Positions 12,604 to 25,100 of a stretch of DNA of 64,000 nucleotides are shown in pieces. The DNA is taken from the NCBI GenBank assembly GCA_033964015.1, contig JAWWUD010000094.1, positions 1-64,000 on the forward strand. Reading direction: 5' to 3'. The stretch is from Scolanthus callimorphus (lineage: Eukaryota > Cnidaria > Anthozoa > Actiniaria > Edwardsiidae). The translations under genes were made by a program, and so were the position numbers. Under the pieces are notes generated by a model. It made no database searches. It saw only the letters and a list, made by a program, of their open reading frames with translations, and was not told the DNA's origin. Position 1 is the first letter of the stretch; each line of letters starts with the position of its first letter.

Positions 12604-12786
12604 CGCCATATAGAGCAAATTTCGTATGACTGTGAAAAGTGCCGCGAAAGAGTTGTGCCGCGCCGCGACCGCACCGCGAGTACACGATTTCATTCGGTAT
12701 CTACAGCAGATCAGGTTCCGTACCGCCACCGCGACAGTACCGCGTCGTCAACGACACTTTTCACACTCATACGAAATCTGCTCTAT
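12604..12786. mobile_element. Fold-back MITE
   Basis: ATAGAGCAAATTTCGTATGA with GTGAAAAGTG at the left is mirrored by CACTTTTCAC and TCATACGAAATCTGCTCTAT at the right. The centre is G+C-rich (CCGCGCCGCGACCGCACCGC). It is non-coding. Confidence 0.7.
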
Positions 12787-12975
12787 CGTTCGAAAAGGTT
12801 AGGAATGAAAACAAATTCCGCCTTGTTTTTGTTTCTCTGCTTTTTCCGAGTGCACGGCAAGCTTGCTCGATTTCATTGATGTCACTATACCGTTCATGAA
12901 ACTATTCTCCAATACCGCTACTCTTCTCTCGTGTGTATAGCAAGTGCTTCTTTCGATTTTCTTCTAAGGAGGGGT

Positions 12976-13418
12976 AATAGACCTTTATCACGCAATATTG
13001 ATTAATAATATATAATAGTTATCAGAAAATGAAATCCAGTTTCAAATGCTACACATCCGTATTAGTAAAACTGCAAACTGCGAAAGAATTACTTAAAAAC
13101 TGGCTGAGATATGAATTTTCAAAACTTCGTATTCTGGCTTACTTTTTACAAGGAAATGTATGGGCGAATACGCCAAGACGAGGCTGGACGGGCATCGATG
13201 CTCGTCCAGCCTCGTTTCGATGTACCTTCCCATACATTTCTTGTAAAAAAATAAGCCAGTATACGAAGTTTTGAACATTCATATCTCAGTCAGTATTCAA
13301 GCAATCTTCACCAAACTTTGCAATTTTACTAATACGGACGTGTAGAATTTAATACTTGATTTCATTTTCTGATAACTATTATATATCATTAATCAATATT
13401 GCGTGATAAAGGCCTATA
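12976..13418. mobile_element. Full-length palindromic MITE, about 440 bp
   Basis: Nearly the whole element is one inverted repeat centred near 13198. CCTTTATCACGCAATATTGA at the left is mirrored by TCAATATTGCGTGATAAAGG at the right. At the centre, GAGGCTGGACG is followed by its mirror CGTCCAGCCTC. Its transcript would fold into a hairpin with roughly 200-bp arms. It is non-coding. Confidence 0.85.
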
Positions 13419-13764
13419 GGGTTTTATTTATTTTTTCTTCAAATTTACTAGTTACACTATTATTCGATAACGTTCTTTAAATAATACAGCAATACAAACA
13501 AGTATTTTACAGTCTTCTTAGGAAATGATAACTCCCAGAATGGATTTTCTTGGTCAAGGGATTTTTTTCATTATTTGCTGGGCTTTTGAAGCCAATGAAC
13601 AGAAAACACGGCTGCGTGTTACTTTCGGTCTCATTTCAAATGAGGAGTTACCGGACACAAAATCCATTCATTTTCCACGATGTCGAGAAAGGAAACATAC
13701 AAATCAAGTAGGTTTCTCTCTATTTCTCCTGCATTGACATTAGCGTGGTCAGACTATAGGCCCA

Positions 13765-13944
13765 GGCTCGGCCCATGTAAAGGGAAACGGGATCCAGCTA
13801 AATTTGAGGTTTGTGATCCGGGATCCAGACTGTGGGATCCGGGATCCAGAGGTGTGGGATCCGGGATCCATAGTTCGTGATCCGGGATCCACAGGTGGGG
13901 GACCGAATCAAAAATTTCTTTGGATCCCTTTAAATGGGCCGACC
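13765..13944. mobile_element. TIR-bounded GGATCC minisatellite element
   Basis: GGCTCGGCCCATGTAAAGGG at the left is mirrored by CCCTTTAAATGGGCCGACC at the right. Between them, a 21-24 bp unit built on GGGATCCGGGATCCA is repeated four times (about 13816-13893). It has the same architecture as 9497-10222 but an unrelated repeat unit. Confidence 0.75.
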
Positions 13945-14257
13945 AAGCGATCCATTTTTCCACCAAAAGATATCAACAAGTTATATTCTAAGGCTACCAA
14001 CGCTTCTAGCGTCAATTCCAAGAGGGCTAAGCTTTCTTTCAAACAATAGGTCGCCGCCCAACACCATTTTCAAACTATGTTTGCGGTCACACAACTGTTT
14101 TGGCAGTGCATTCGATGAACACAAAAAAGCTTAAAAATACGTTTTCGCTGCCCACATTTCCTTATGCTTTCGAATACATATTCCACCGTCACTTTGAGCG
14201 TCCCGGTAGGTACTTGATTGTGAAAAACGTGGAGGCTACTTAAGAATTTAAAATTTC

Positions 14258-17200
14258 TCAATCTTTTGCGTGGACTTCAGTTGGATATTCATGTGGATAT
14301 TTAGCCACGTGATTAACACATTCCTCATATTGTTTTTGTATGTGTTTGGGCATTTCATAATAAACATCCGTAAAAAGATGCTTGACAGCTGGCTTGAGCG
14401 CCTTTTCAGCGTTTCCAAAGGCCTGCATGACCTGAAGACGAGCTTCTTTTTTCCATTGTTGCTCCTGATCCTGATCCCACCATCCATTGTTTTCCATGTA
14501 ATACCTGAAAAAAGAGTTTTAATGTGAAATGGAGCAGTCAAGGCGATGTTTAGTCTGCGAAAGCCAACACCATTCAGCTCTCAGTCAAGAGACTCCCGCA
14601 AAGAGGCGTCTGCGAGTTGAAGCAAAACATTTCATACCCTGACGGGGGCGTTAGCTACTACCAATACCAAGTACGCAACTGCGTACTAAAATGTTCACTT
14701 TGTTAGTACGTTTCTGATGTTGATGTCCATCTGACTACTCTCTTGCATATTCCTTTCAATTTCTCAAATTCTAAAGTAGGTGTCATGCCGTTGAGTATCC
14801 AAAGAACTTGCATTTGGAAGAACTTTCTCGAAGCAATTGGTAATCTAAATCTGCATGTCATTAGTTCCATACGCACCTCAGTCTTGAGATCGGGTGGTCT
14901 TCTTTATCCCAGTAATTCACTTCCTTTAGCGAGCGATAGACTGATGAGTCATCACTTGTACTGTGATGGCCAATTCTACAAAATAGTTTTCATGGAAAAC
15001 AATTTTAGTATAATTTAATGGATTATTGTTTGAATAGTGTATTAAACTTGAGTGGGGCTGTTAGTTTAATGAATTACGCCTGTCCTTCTGTCTTTTAGAT
15101 GAAAGACTAAAGCTAGGTCCCATCTCCTATGATGTCTAAATCGTATGTGATGGAGCAGGAATAAAAGAATTACTGAGGATCGTGGCCCTGTGGTATCATT
15201 CCTTCATGTTCGTTTTTGGGAAACGCATCAATCTTACTGAATAATCTTACAGATACTGATATAAGTGGATCTGCGCACGCTACCTGAGTTGTCATTCACC
15301 GCAACTTGTCGTAATATTAATTGTTCTTATGTAGCGTTCCAGCAGCGAGGAGTTGGCCACACGCCATTATCTTTCTGGAATCAAAACTTCTCTATTGTTT
15401 TTGTTTCATCAGTGCCATTAAAGTATGTAGTCTAAAACACGCTAAAATACTATTACAATATTTCACACATTACCTGTATGTCATAGCTTCCACTAGTACG
15501 GGTTTGCTCTCTTTGACGGCTATTTCCCTTGCTTTCTTGGTAACATTGTACACTGCAAAAACATCATTTCCATCCACTCTGATGGCAAGCATGCCATAAC
15601 TCCGCCCTCGGCAAGCTACAGTGTATGGAAAAATATATATTAAATAAAATCTACAAAATCATGCACAGCCATAATCCAGCTTAGCAATAACAAGTAGTAG
15701 ATCTTCTAAGGACACCCACTAATGCGCTCTAGACACCATGCTATTACAGACGTGCTACTATTGCAGACAAGAGCCAGTCCCCAGTAAAATGAAATGGCAA
15801 AAAGATGCTGCAATTATCACTTTCTCAACTTTGTTACTTGAGCATCAGATACTTCATACACATTTAACTAAGAACCAGAACGCATAGTTGAAAAGATATG
15901 TCTGAAATATCACAATGAATGTTATTTGCTAACCAGGGAGGTCTGGATCGTGAAATAGAGTGAATGGTATTTCTGATCTGGACCAACTCCATCCTGTAAA
16001 TAGTATTTCTTTTTGCTTTTGCTAAAAATATATTCCTCTTTCCGGTAAGTGAGCTCCTGCTAATTCACATTTCCAGTTTTACTGCAACACCATACCGGTG
16101 GGTTCCAAGGAGTAAATCTAATTCGCATCTTACCAATTCCATCTCCTCTGTACTGTTCCCGAGTAGGAGTTGAGATTGCATAACCATTGTTACGACTACA
16201 AGAAAGAAAAACAAGATAAGACAAGTTGAACCTTTCACAGAATGCCTCCTTCACACAATTTCTTCACGGTTCCTAGATAGTGCATTGTGCTTTTGGGTTT
16301 TTAATCGTAGTGTTATTTACATGTTAGATGTTTAATCACAGTTTTATTTATTTCATATGTATATATGTTGTTTTATTTTTCACCATTTCTTGTAATTTGT
16401 ATGTGTAATGCCCAATTTGGAAACTAGTTAGTACACAATGTACAATTGAAATGGTGTGCATTGTAAAATAAAGTTGTATGCATGTCCCTGCCTGTGTGGG
16501 TTTCTTGCTCTGTTTTTCATACTGTACAGCGCAGATTTCAGGTTGAAATTAAATCAGACATCCATTTTCAAACGTTCCTATTCGATCTTTATTTAGACAG
16601 CCAATGAGAAAAAACAGTGTCCCTTGTTTTCTTGGGTCATGACTAAACACAAGTCATACTAATATTACTGGTCAGTTGGTGAATCTCATCTGAAATCTCA
16701 CTTTATTTTTTGCTGAAAGGGATGTGTGGGATTACATGTATTAGTATCACCCAATTAGTAGACTATTGCCAATGCTGCATTCTGATTGGCTACGCTACTA
16801 GGGGACTATTATCAATCAAAATACCAGGAATGCTACTGATGCTCATCTATCTTTATTTCAATCCAGGGTTTCTTTAAGATACCTTATGGATGCGGGAATC
16901 AGCCGGACCTAAGAGAACACACACTTTACAGGTACCAATATGACATATAAGAATGTGTGGACTGTTTCAAGAGGCATCAAATTCTCTATTTTCAGAGCTT
17001 TAATCTTCCTGTGTGCACCTACAGTGTATGAAAAAGGTATGAAATGCACTCACCAGAAAAATATTACAGGAGCATCCAGGGTTGCAGCAAAGTTGAAAGC
17101 GGAGTGTGCATCTCCTTCACTAGCAGCACCATCACCAAAATAGCACATGACACAGTTGCCTTTCCCTTGTCTCTTGAGGGCATATGCAGCGCCAGAAGCT

Positions 17201-18866
17201 AGCAAGGAAACATTAGTGATGCTATAAGATATTTTGACTGTTCCAGCTAAATGCTGCATGTCGGTAGTTACATTGTGTTACATTCCACAAATGAATTGCA
17301 TAGAAGGTTCATGTTGCATCCTCGTAGTTGTGGTACATTTCAAAGGCATTTCTAAAGAAAAGAGAGTGTGCACTTAAAGGGCCTCCATGGATGCCCAAAA
17401 CCTACAGCCTACCTTGTGGCATTTGTGTTGCTAGTGTAGAAGAAATTGTCACAAAATTCAGATCTTTGGAGCCATAATGCACTGGCATCTGCCTTCCCTT
17501 GCCTTTGTCATACTCATTAGCATAACACTGGTTCATAAATTCCTCAAGTTTAAAGCCCCTCCACATAAGCACCCCAGCCTCTCGGTACTGTCCCATAATG
17601 AGATCCTCCATTTCTAAGGCTGCTGCACTACCAAAGTGGGTGGCCTCTTCCCCATAATTTGTCATATAGAATGAGATACGCCCTTGTCTTTGGGACTCAT
17701 ACAAAATACGGTCCATTGTGTTAAGGAGTGTCATCTTCTTGTACATGTCAAGAATGGTATCCTTGGGAAGCTAAAGAATAAAAGAACATAAGTAATGAGA
17801 AGCAATGCACAATTGTATTCCCTTAGTGGGCAAGGTTCTGCCTTCTTAGAATTTCACCATTTTGGTGTAATTTTTATAACCTAACCCCCTACCGTAATTA
17901 ACTTTAATTCATTTGACAACTGATGTACTAATGTATAAGGGTCAATTGAAATAAAACTAATACAATATATTATGCCCCCCCCCCCCCCCACTCTTGAATT
18001 TCCAGATAAAAACACAGTGATTGTATATATGGGATATAAAAGACATTTGACCCCCACTCAACCTGTGTGTGTGTGTTGGGGGGGGGGGTTTGATGTTTTA
18101 TGGAATGCAGGTGAAATGTATGAAACTTAACAGTAAATGTATGAAACTTTTCGCAATCATTATGCAGGCTGGCTTCAAAATCTTGTGACACGTGTCCAAT
18201 GCAGGTGAGTTGCAGCTATGATTTCATGTTATCAAGGCACTATACATGTAACAGACTAATGACTTAAACAATACAACAAACACCAAGTAATTTTTGACAG
18301 ACTGCGATTTATGAAAAGAATGACATTAAGCTTCTGTGTTCGCACTTAAATATTTTGAGAAGTCAAGAAAAGTTTGGCAAGGGCTTTCCGTGTTTTTATA
18401 CGTTATGGTTATAATAATTTTGACGTAAAATCTATGTCTATGCCTGTCTATGATGTAAGCTTATAAGTTACTTAAGTTAAGCTTAATACCTTTGGATCGT
18501 GTGACTCATCCAACACTTTGCCTTGTCTGTCCATCACACGATAGACAGGGATAATCCCTCGCGGATCGTGGGGATCTACGAACTCTAAATTTTCTGTAAA
18601 AGTACAATTCACGGCGCCGGGAAAACGTGGCTTTTCCACAAATGCATGTTCCTCTGGCTCTGTATCGGAGCCGGTAGAAGATAGAAACTACAAGATAAAA
18701 ATATCAAATTTAGACATGGAGCGCTGCCTGAAACTCCACCAAATAACAGATTAGCCATTGTTCTTACTCTTCTCATAGTGCTTAAGTGTGGAAGGCATCG
18801 TTGTCGGATAATTTGAACGCTATTTCTTTGCAGAAATGGACGCAAAAGCCACGTAGAAGACGCCAT
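14258..18866 (-). CDS. BCKDHA: Branched-chain 2-oxoacid dehydrogenase E1 alpha, mitochondrial
   Basis: It is the E1 alpha subunit of the mitochondrial branched-chain alpha-ketoacid dehydrogenase, which uses thiamine diphosphate to decarboxylate the 2-oxo acids of leucine, isoleucine and valine. Eight exons join in phase without any break: 18866-18768, 18687-18490, 17770-17413, 17198-17054, 16195-16134, 15615-15474, 14975-14877 and 14504-14258. The product is 449 residues (human 445). Exon 1 encodes an Arg-rich, acid-poor N-terminus typical of a mitochondrial targeting peptide. Visible hallmarks are [14 protein letters not shown], the ThDP motif [21 protein letters not shown] (exon 4), [20 protein letters not shown] (exon 5) and the phosphorylation loop [15 protein letters not shown] (exons 6-7), whose serines are present. 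The first intron is only 80 bp. The gene is divergent from EXOSC5 with 293 bp between start codons. Confidence 0.96.
16741..16811. repeat. Solo end of the GTATCACCCAA TIR element
   Basis: It matches the inverse of 3776-3838, including CCAATGCTGCATTCTGATTG. It lies in an intron of BCKDHA and no partner end was found nearby. Confidence 0.6.
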
Positions 18867-19159
18867 GTTGAATTTTCCCCGTCTCCTTTGATGGCAATAT
18901 TTTCCCCACGGGGTCGGTGCAGGCAATAATTTTTGAGAGTAGAATAAAATTAATACTCTAGCAGAACTATATAAAAAAATTGGAATAAAAGCTAAGAAAA
19001 TACTATGTTTGACTGTGTGGTAATTTTGGGCCCATATTTGAATTGAAATAACTATTTTAGAGATAGTGTAAAGAAATCCTTACCACCTCTCCCTTACGAA
19101 TATACAATTGTGAGCCCGCGATTGAAATACTCACGTGGTTTACTGGCACAAAATTCAAA
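18867..19159. promoter_or_regulatory. Putative bidirectional promoter BCKDHA/EXOSC5
   Basis: The 293 bp between the start codons of two divergently transcribed, well-supported genes must contain both 5' UTRs and core promoters. I see no TATA box at a convincing position for either gene and no long ORF. Promoter function is inferred from gene arrangement only. Confidence 0.55.
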
Positions 19160-22100
19160 ATGGCGGCAGACGTGGTAGTAAATAGTTCAGCTCAAGTTTC
19201 CGAATTGCGCGCGTTATTTTGTGAACACAGCGTTCTAAATCAAGCAGATGGATCAGCTAAGTTTGTACAAGGTAAGGTGCATTGTTTATGGAAAGAAAAA
19301 TACCTAAAATGGTTCAGTTTAATAAAAAAACGGGTACTGACATAGGGCATTTCTGCAGGGAACCAATGGGAAAAGCTGAATTTCCCATGACATAAGAATG
19401 GGAAGTGTTCGGCTTTCACATGGATAAACATGTGAATTCCAAACACTTCCCATTCTTTTCCATGAGAAATTCAGCTTTACCTGTGATTGGGTTCTGCAGA
19501 AAATCCCTGTGTTCCATTTGATACAGTTTGTTTCTCACATGGTTTGTGACAGGAAGGTTTGTTTTGCCGCCGCTCACAATCTTGGACAGTTTGCTGACTG
19601 TTTCTTCAGCCCATTATATGCACACAGAAACATATAAGTGAGTTGAAACGTGTAACAGCGCGACAACCTGCGAACAACTCGCGATCAATAAACACCATAT
19701 TTGGAAAGGATCAGGTTCTTCGTTTAGCCAATCAGCAACGGGAGATTTGATTTGTCATATTTTCTAAAAATAACGCGCGCGAACTCCTCGCAACAGAACA
19801 GAAGCACAAAATGAGTTTATTTCACTGTTTTACCATGCTCAAAACCCACCAAAAATATTTTTTAATATTGCTGTTTTTGTTTTTATGATTGGCTGATTTG
19901 CCATGGTGCAGACAACGCTGTTTGCATCAACACGCGCGCGCGCTTCTAAACCAACGGAAAACAGTTCGAATGCGCGTGCAATCCCAACGGAAAAGTCTTA
20001 TGTGAATTTTGATTGGCTGCACGCAAGGGCATTGTTTTCCAAATATGGTATTTAGTGATCGCGAGTTGTTCGCTGGTTGTCACATCAGATTCATTCGTCT
20101 GTTACACGTTTCAACTAAGTTATATGTTTCTGATGCACACACATATCTATAGTTGTTTTCTGCTTGGGGGCTCAAAATAATATCAGTGGAAAAATCTGTA
20201 GATATGCATACGCATATATAGTGGGCTCAAGAAACAGTAAGCAAACCGTCCAAGGTCTCTTTTCCTCGCAACCCTCAGCCAGAGAAATGCAGAGAAAAGA
20301 GGCCTCTGCTAAGCAGGGAAGATTTTATTGTAAAGGACAAATAATTTTGATGCTAAAAATAGCACATATTAGACCGTGTTGGTGGAAAGTCCTAATGTGA
20401 AAGATTGTCACTCCTGGTAATGGGCTCCTGATTGTACTTCATGTTCAATCAATCAATCTTTATTATTATTTTTTGACCTAAGTTAAAAACGCACACTACC
20501 TGCAAATAGCGGAGCTAATCAGGGCAGGCAGTGTGTGGACGCTAAATACAATTACTTTTTTACATTAGAAGACCAAAAATACAGAATAACACAGAACACG
20601 ATGACAATAAACTAATAACATATATTCTTATCAAAGGAAATAAATATGGGCAAAAGCTTTTCCTTTTCCTTTGTAATTTTGCTAATACTGTTCATAATGC
20701 TTTGTATGTCAGCATAACCGTCCTGAACACAAAGAGTTTCGAATAAAATCGTTGTCATTTGTTTCTTAAATATATGTTTTGGTTGTTTTCTTAATTTTTC
20801 TGGAACACTATTCCAGATCCTTGGACCCATTCTAGAAAATGAGGTTTTTAAAAGGTTAAGTCGAGAATGGTCAATGTAGTAGTTACCAGCTGTTGAGGAT
20901 CGTTAACAAGGATCGTTAAATGTTGGCAGGTGATACCCAAGTTTTAGCAGCTGCATATGGACCAGTAGAAGTAAAGGCGAATAAAGAGTTGATTGACAAG
21001 GCTACACTTGAAGTTATATTCAAACCTAAGATAGGAATACCAGGTATGACATCTAAATGTGTCGTAGTATGACCCTGGTGTGGCATGAAAAGATATGGTT
21101 TGCCCTGATCTGGTATGGCATGATGTGATATCCCACTTGGTAAAAAAGATAAAGGATAAAGTGTGTAGATTGAATTATATTACTGGCACGTTATGTAGAA
21201 AATGACTTCAGATGGTTATTTTTGCATTCCTTTTTTTAGGTTTCCAAACAGGGGGGGGGGGGGGGGGTAGATTTGTGTGGACTACAAGTATCTTATTTCT
21301 CCACAAAATATATGCAAAAAATAGCCAAATATATATATGATTGTTTCATAATAAGAAAACACCTTCTGTAAAACTTAGAGAGTTCTGCCCTTGTCAACTC
21401 TATGTACACGGCACTCTAATAAATAATGTCTATGTCTATGTCTACACTGGAGGAGAGGGGGTATTTTCAGAATTTAATGGTTTATTATTGAGATGAAGAG
21501 TGTTCCTGTGATACATGTGTTTATGATAAGCTAGCCTCCTCAGGTATCCTCTCTAGGGACTCCTAGTTTTAACTCATAAAGTGATATGGTCTTCCTGTGG
21601 TGTTCAAAACGTGTGGAGGGTGAGGTTCTTTTTTTTTTTCCTTGTTGCAGGATGCATTTACCACAGGAAACCCAACAATTTGGTCATATTTTGTATTTCT
21701 AAGAGATCCCTACATAAGAGGCCAGTTATGAGCCTTCACATTTTCCATGCTTTCAGAACTTGGGCCCCCAGAGTAAGGCAATATGTAATAATACAATGGT
21801 GAATCCTTGTTTATTTCCTTCTTGCAGGGTGTGCAGAGAAGCTTCTAGAAGGAATAATCAGAAACAGTTGTCAACCAGCAGTGCTGACCATGTTACACCC
21901 CAGAGCCTCTCTGACAGTAATTATCCAAGTTGTGCAAGACTCTGGCTCTGTATCTTTTATCTGGTCACTTGTTTTTGTTTGTTTGTTTTGTCAATAGAAA
22001 GGCCTCTCTTGGCTAATGGCTCAAGGTTGTGTTTTATCAGTTGCAGTTTTTTTTTTCTTTACAGCCACAATTCCCAGAATCATTTTTTTTATTCTATTTA

Positions 22101-25100
22101 TTTTTGAGTTATTAATTTTTCAAAAAAATGAAAGAAAAAAGTATAGAATATTTTTGCATGAAAAGTTTAAAGGTTCTTGCATAAAATCTAAAATTAATTT
22201 CCATGGCTACTTTTTCTTTCACATAGTCTGCATGTACACCTTAACTGTTGTTACTAAAAAGCTGTTATCCTGTGCCATCAATGCTTCTTGCATGGCAATG
22301 GTAGATGCTGGTTTCCCTATGAAATGTTTGATCTGTGCTGTCACTTGTGCTATCATGGAATCAGGAGATATACAACTGGATCCAACTTTGGAACAGGAAA
22401 AGGTCAGCTGTATAGGGTGTGATCCCCTAAGCTGCGTAGGGTGTTTTTTGGGGGAAGGCGGCTTGTAACAGGAGCTGTCTTATACAGGGATGCTAACCCC
22501 AGGGTTGAAATACTAATTAAAAGCAGTTTTACGGGAAAGTGTCAAGGAAGATATTCTTCAAGAAACAAAGTAAATAATTAATATCAAAACAAAGACATTT
22601 TGTAACATGGCATTACCTTGGATAAACCTTTGTTGCTTCTGACTGGAAAAAAAACAATACTTTCAATTGTCCATTAGTTCATGCTCTTATTATACATTAT
22701 TTACAAGTAATCATGCTTAACATGTTTTGCATTATAACAGTGTTTCTGTTGTTTTCTTCAGAAAGCTGAAGCAGTGCTTACTTTTGCATTCGACAGTATC
22801 AATCAAAATGTAATGACATCATCAACTAAAGGAAGCTACAGTATTGAACAGGTATAATGTATAAGCTGGCCTTGTCCCTGGCATATTGTAGTTGGGCTTC
22901 CTGTGATTAGGTCCCAACTTCCACTCACCCTAGTTCTACCACAGGGAACCACCTCACAACACCAAGCTATGTAATAGGTATTGTAACCTCTGTCATTCTA
23001 CCAAAATGCACTTGCTCACTATTCCTTGGGGAAAACATTTCATGGGAAAGCTGATTTTCCCATGGTAGAAGTATGGTAAGCATTTGGATTTGCCATGGAT
23101 AGCCATGGGAAATCCGAAAACTTCTGATACCATGGGAAAATCAGCTTTCCCATTAAACTGGGTTTCTGCAGAAATTCCCTGTGATAGCTGAAGTTTGAAG
23201 TACACAAGAAAGGACTTTTTAAAACTCTGTTATTGCTTGATGTATTCTCTTCTAGTATGTTTTTTACTGCTTACTGCTTCCGGTAGAGAAAATTTGAAAT
23301 TCTCCTACAAATAATAAAAACCAGGACCAGCCGACAATTTTAAATAATATAATACGAAAGATAATCCGAACAAGGTCAATTTCATGGCGATATTCACCAG
23401 AAGTTGAGAAGGTGTATGAGCTATATTTCGATTTTAATTCAAATCATCATCAGGCAAATTAAGTATACAGAGCGCGAGGTTTAAATACAGGAAGCTTATT
23501 TGAATAATAATAGTTCACGGCTAGCTTTTAGGCCGGAGTTAATTACAGGCTGCTTAGTTTTTATAAAGAAAGCCTCTTTAAACAGAAGAATGTTCCAGTT
23601 GTTGTCCATACCAATTACGGTGGTATTGTCCCTGACAGTGTTCAAGTAAAATTCTTCCTACAAATAATATTTGAAGAAAATTTCAGCTGGCTGTAAAAAT
23701 ACCAAAATAAACTATAAACTCTGCTAATGCTCAACTGTGTTCTCTTCTAGTACAATAAGTGTTTAGCTGCTTGTCAGATGGCAGTAGAGAAAATCCTCTC
23801 CTTCTACAGACAGTCTGTTGAGAGGAAACTCTCTAGGGTAAGAAAAGAGATAGTGGAAAAGAGATTGTTTCTGGTTTCTTGCACAATGCATGCCTGCAGC
23901 ATTAGCGCCAGGCCACACTGCACAATGTACCCAAGATACTACCAAAATCGCTAAACTGCCGGCACCCTCGAAAATTCGATTGATCGTTTGTCAGTTTTGG
24001 TTCGCTCGTCTGGCTGTTTTGATCAATCCAAATGGTCATGTGACATTTAAATTTTTGTATCAAACAATGGAAAAAGCGTGTTTTTCCATTGTTTGGAAAT
24101 TTCGAATTTTCGAGGGTGCCGGCAGTTTAGTGATTTCGGTAGTAAGCCACAGGCCACACCTGCACAATGTACCCAAGATAAGCCACAGACCACACCTGCA
24201 CAATGTACCCAAGATAAGCCACAGGCCACACCTGCACAATGTACCCAAGATAAAAGAGGCTGTGTTTTTGCATTCTTTTTGTCCAACTAAACAAAGATCC
24301 AATCCTCAACCAATAGGAATGTGTAGGATAATGCAAGTCTGATTTACTTTCAACAGTCATCTCAAATCCACTCTTATTGTTCCAGGGGGGTAGCCAGGAG
24401 AGGTTCCAGGGGTTCCAGAACCCCCTTCTTCATCTCTCCATAAAAGATGTTTAGTATAATTACTCAAGTGATTCCGGGCGCTGATTGGATGAGACGTTTG
24501 TCATATTTTGTTATATTCACCTATAGGTGAAATTATAGGTGAATATAACACTGAAAGCATTGGGGGTCGCTTGTGCACTTTATTATGAGAAACTAAACAA
24601 ATACCGGTAAACACACATTTTTTTTTCAGAAATCTTAAAAGTCACTTGCATAATTATACTAAAACCATTAGTCACCTCAGGCTCCATAAATATCAGCGAA
24701 TGGTCACCTCAACTTTGTGTTAGTGACTATTCACCATTATTATTTACGTTTAAATAAAAGTAATAATAATGAAGCATGAAAGAAAAATTGTTTAAAGTTT
24801 TTAGCATATGGCAAGTTTGGAACCCCCTCTTACAAAGGCTTGCCACGCCCCAACTGTGTTCTGCAAAGAAGTTCTTTTGTTCTCATTGCAGGATGCTTTG
24901 TAGTGTCGAGTTTGTTTTATTGTCCAATGGAATGGGAGTTTCAGTTAAACAACTTCAGACCCAATAAACAAAATGTTTTCATTAAAACAATTATTATTCA
25001 GTTATTTTTGCCCCCAAAATGCTGGGCAGAGTGAGGCTCTTCAATGTGACCATACATTTCGATCTTCCCAGCCATTCCATGGACAATCTAGCTTTAGTGT

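Larger units (their letters stand above)
9005..14257. other. Intergenic repeat-rich interval between APMAP and BCKDHA
   Basis: The 3' ends of the two genes converge here. No exon was recognised. The interval is dominated by terminal-inverted-repeat elements: 9497-10222, 11041-11885, 12136-12500, 12604-12786, 12976-13418 and 13765-13944, each listed separately. The remaining sequence is A+T-rich without recognisable coding potential. Confidence 0.65.

Noticed and set aside
24147..24252. Possible CRISPR-like array
   Set aside because: The three units are contiguous 36-bp repeats without spacers, in an intron of a eukaryotic gene.
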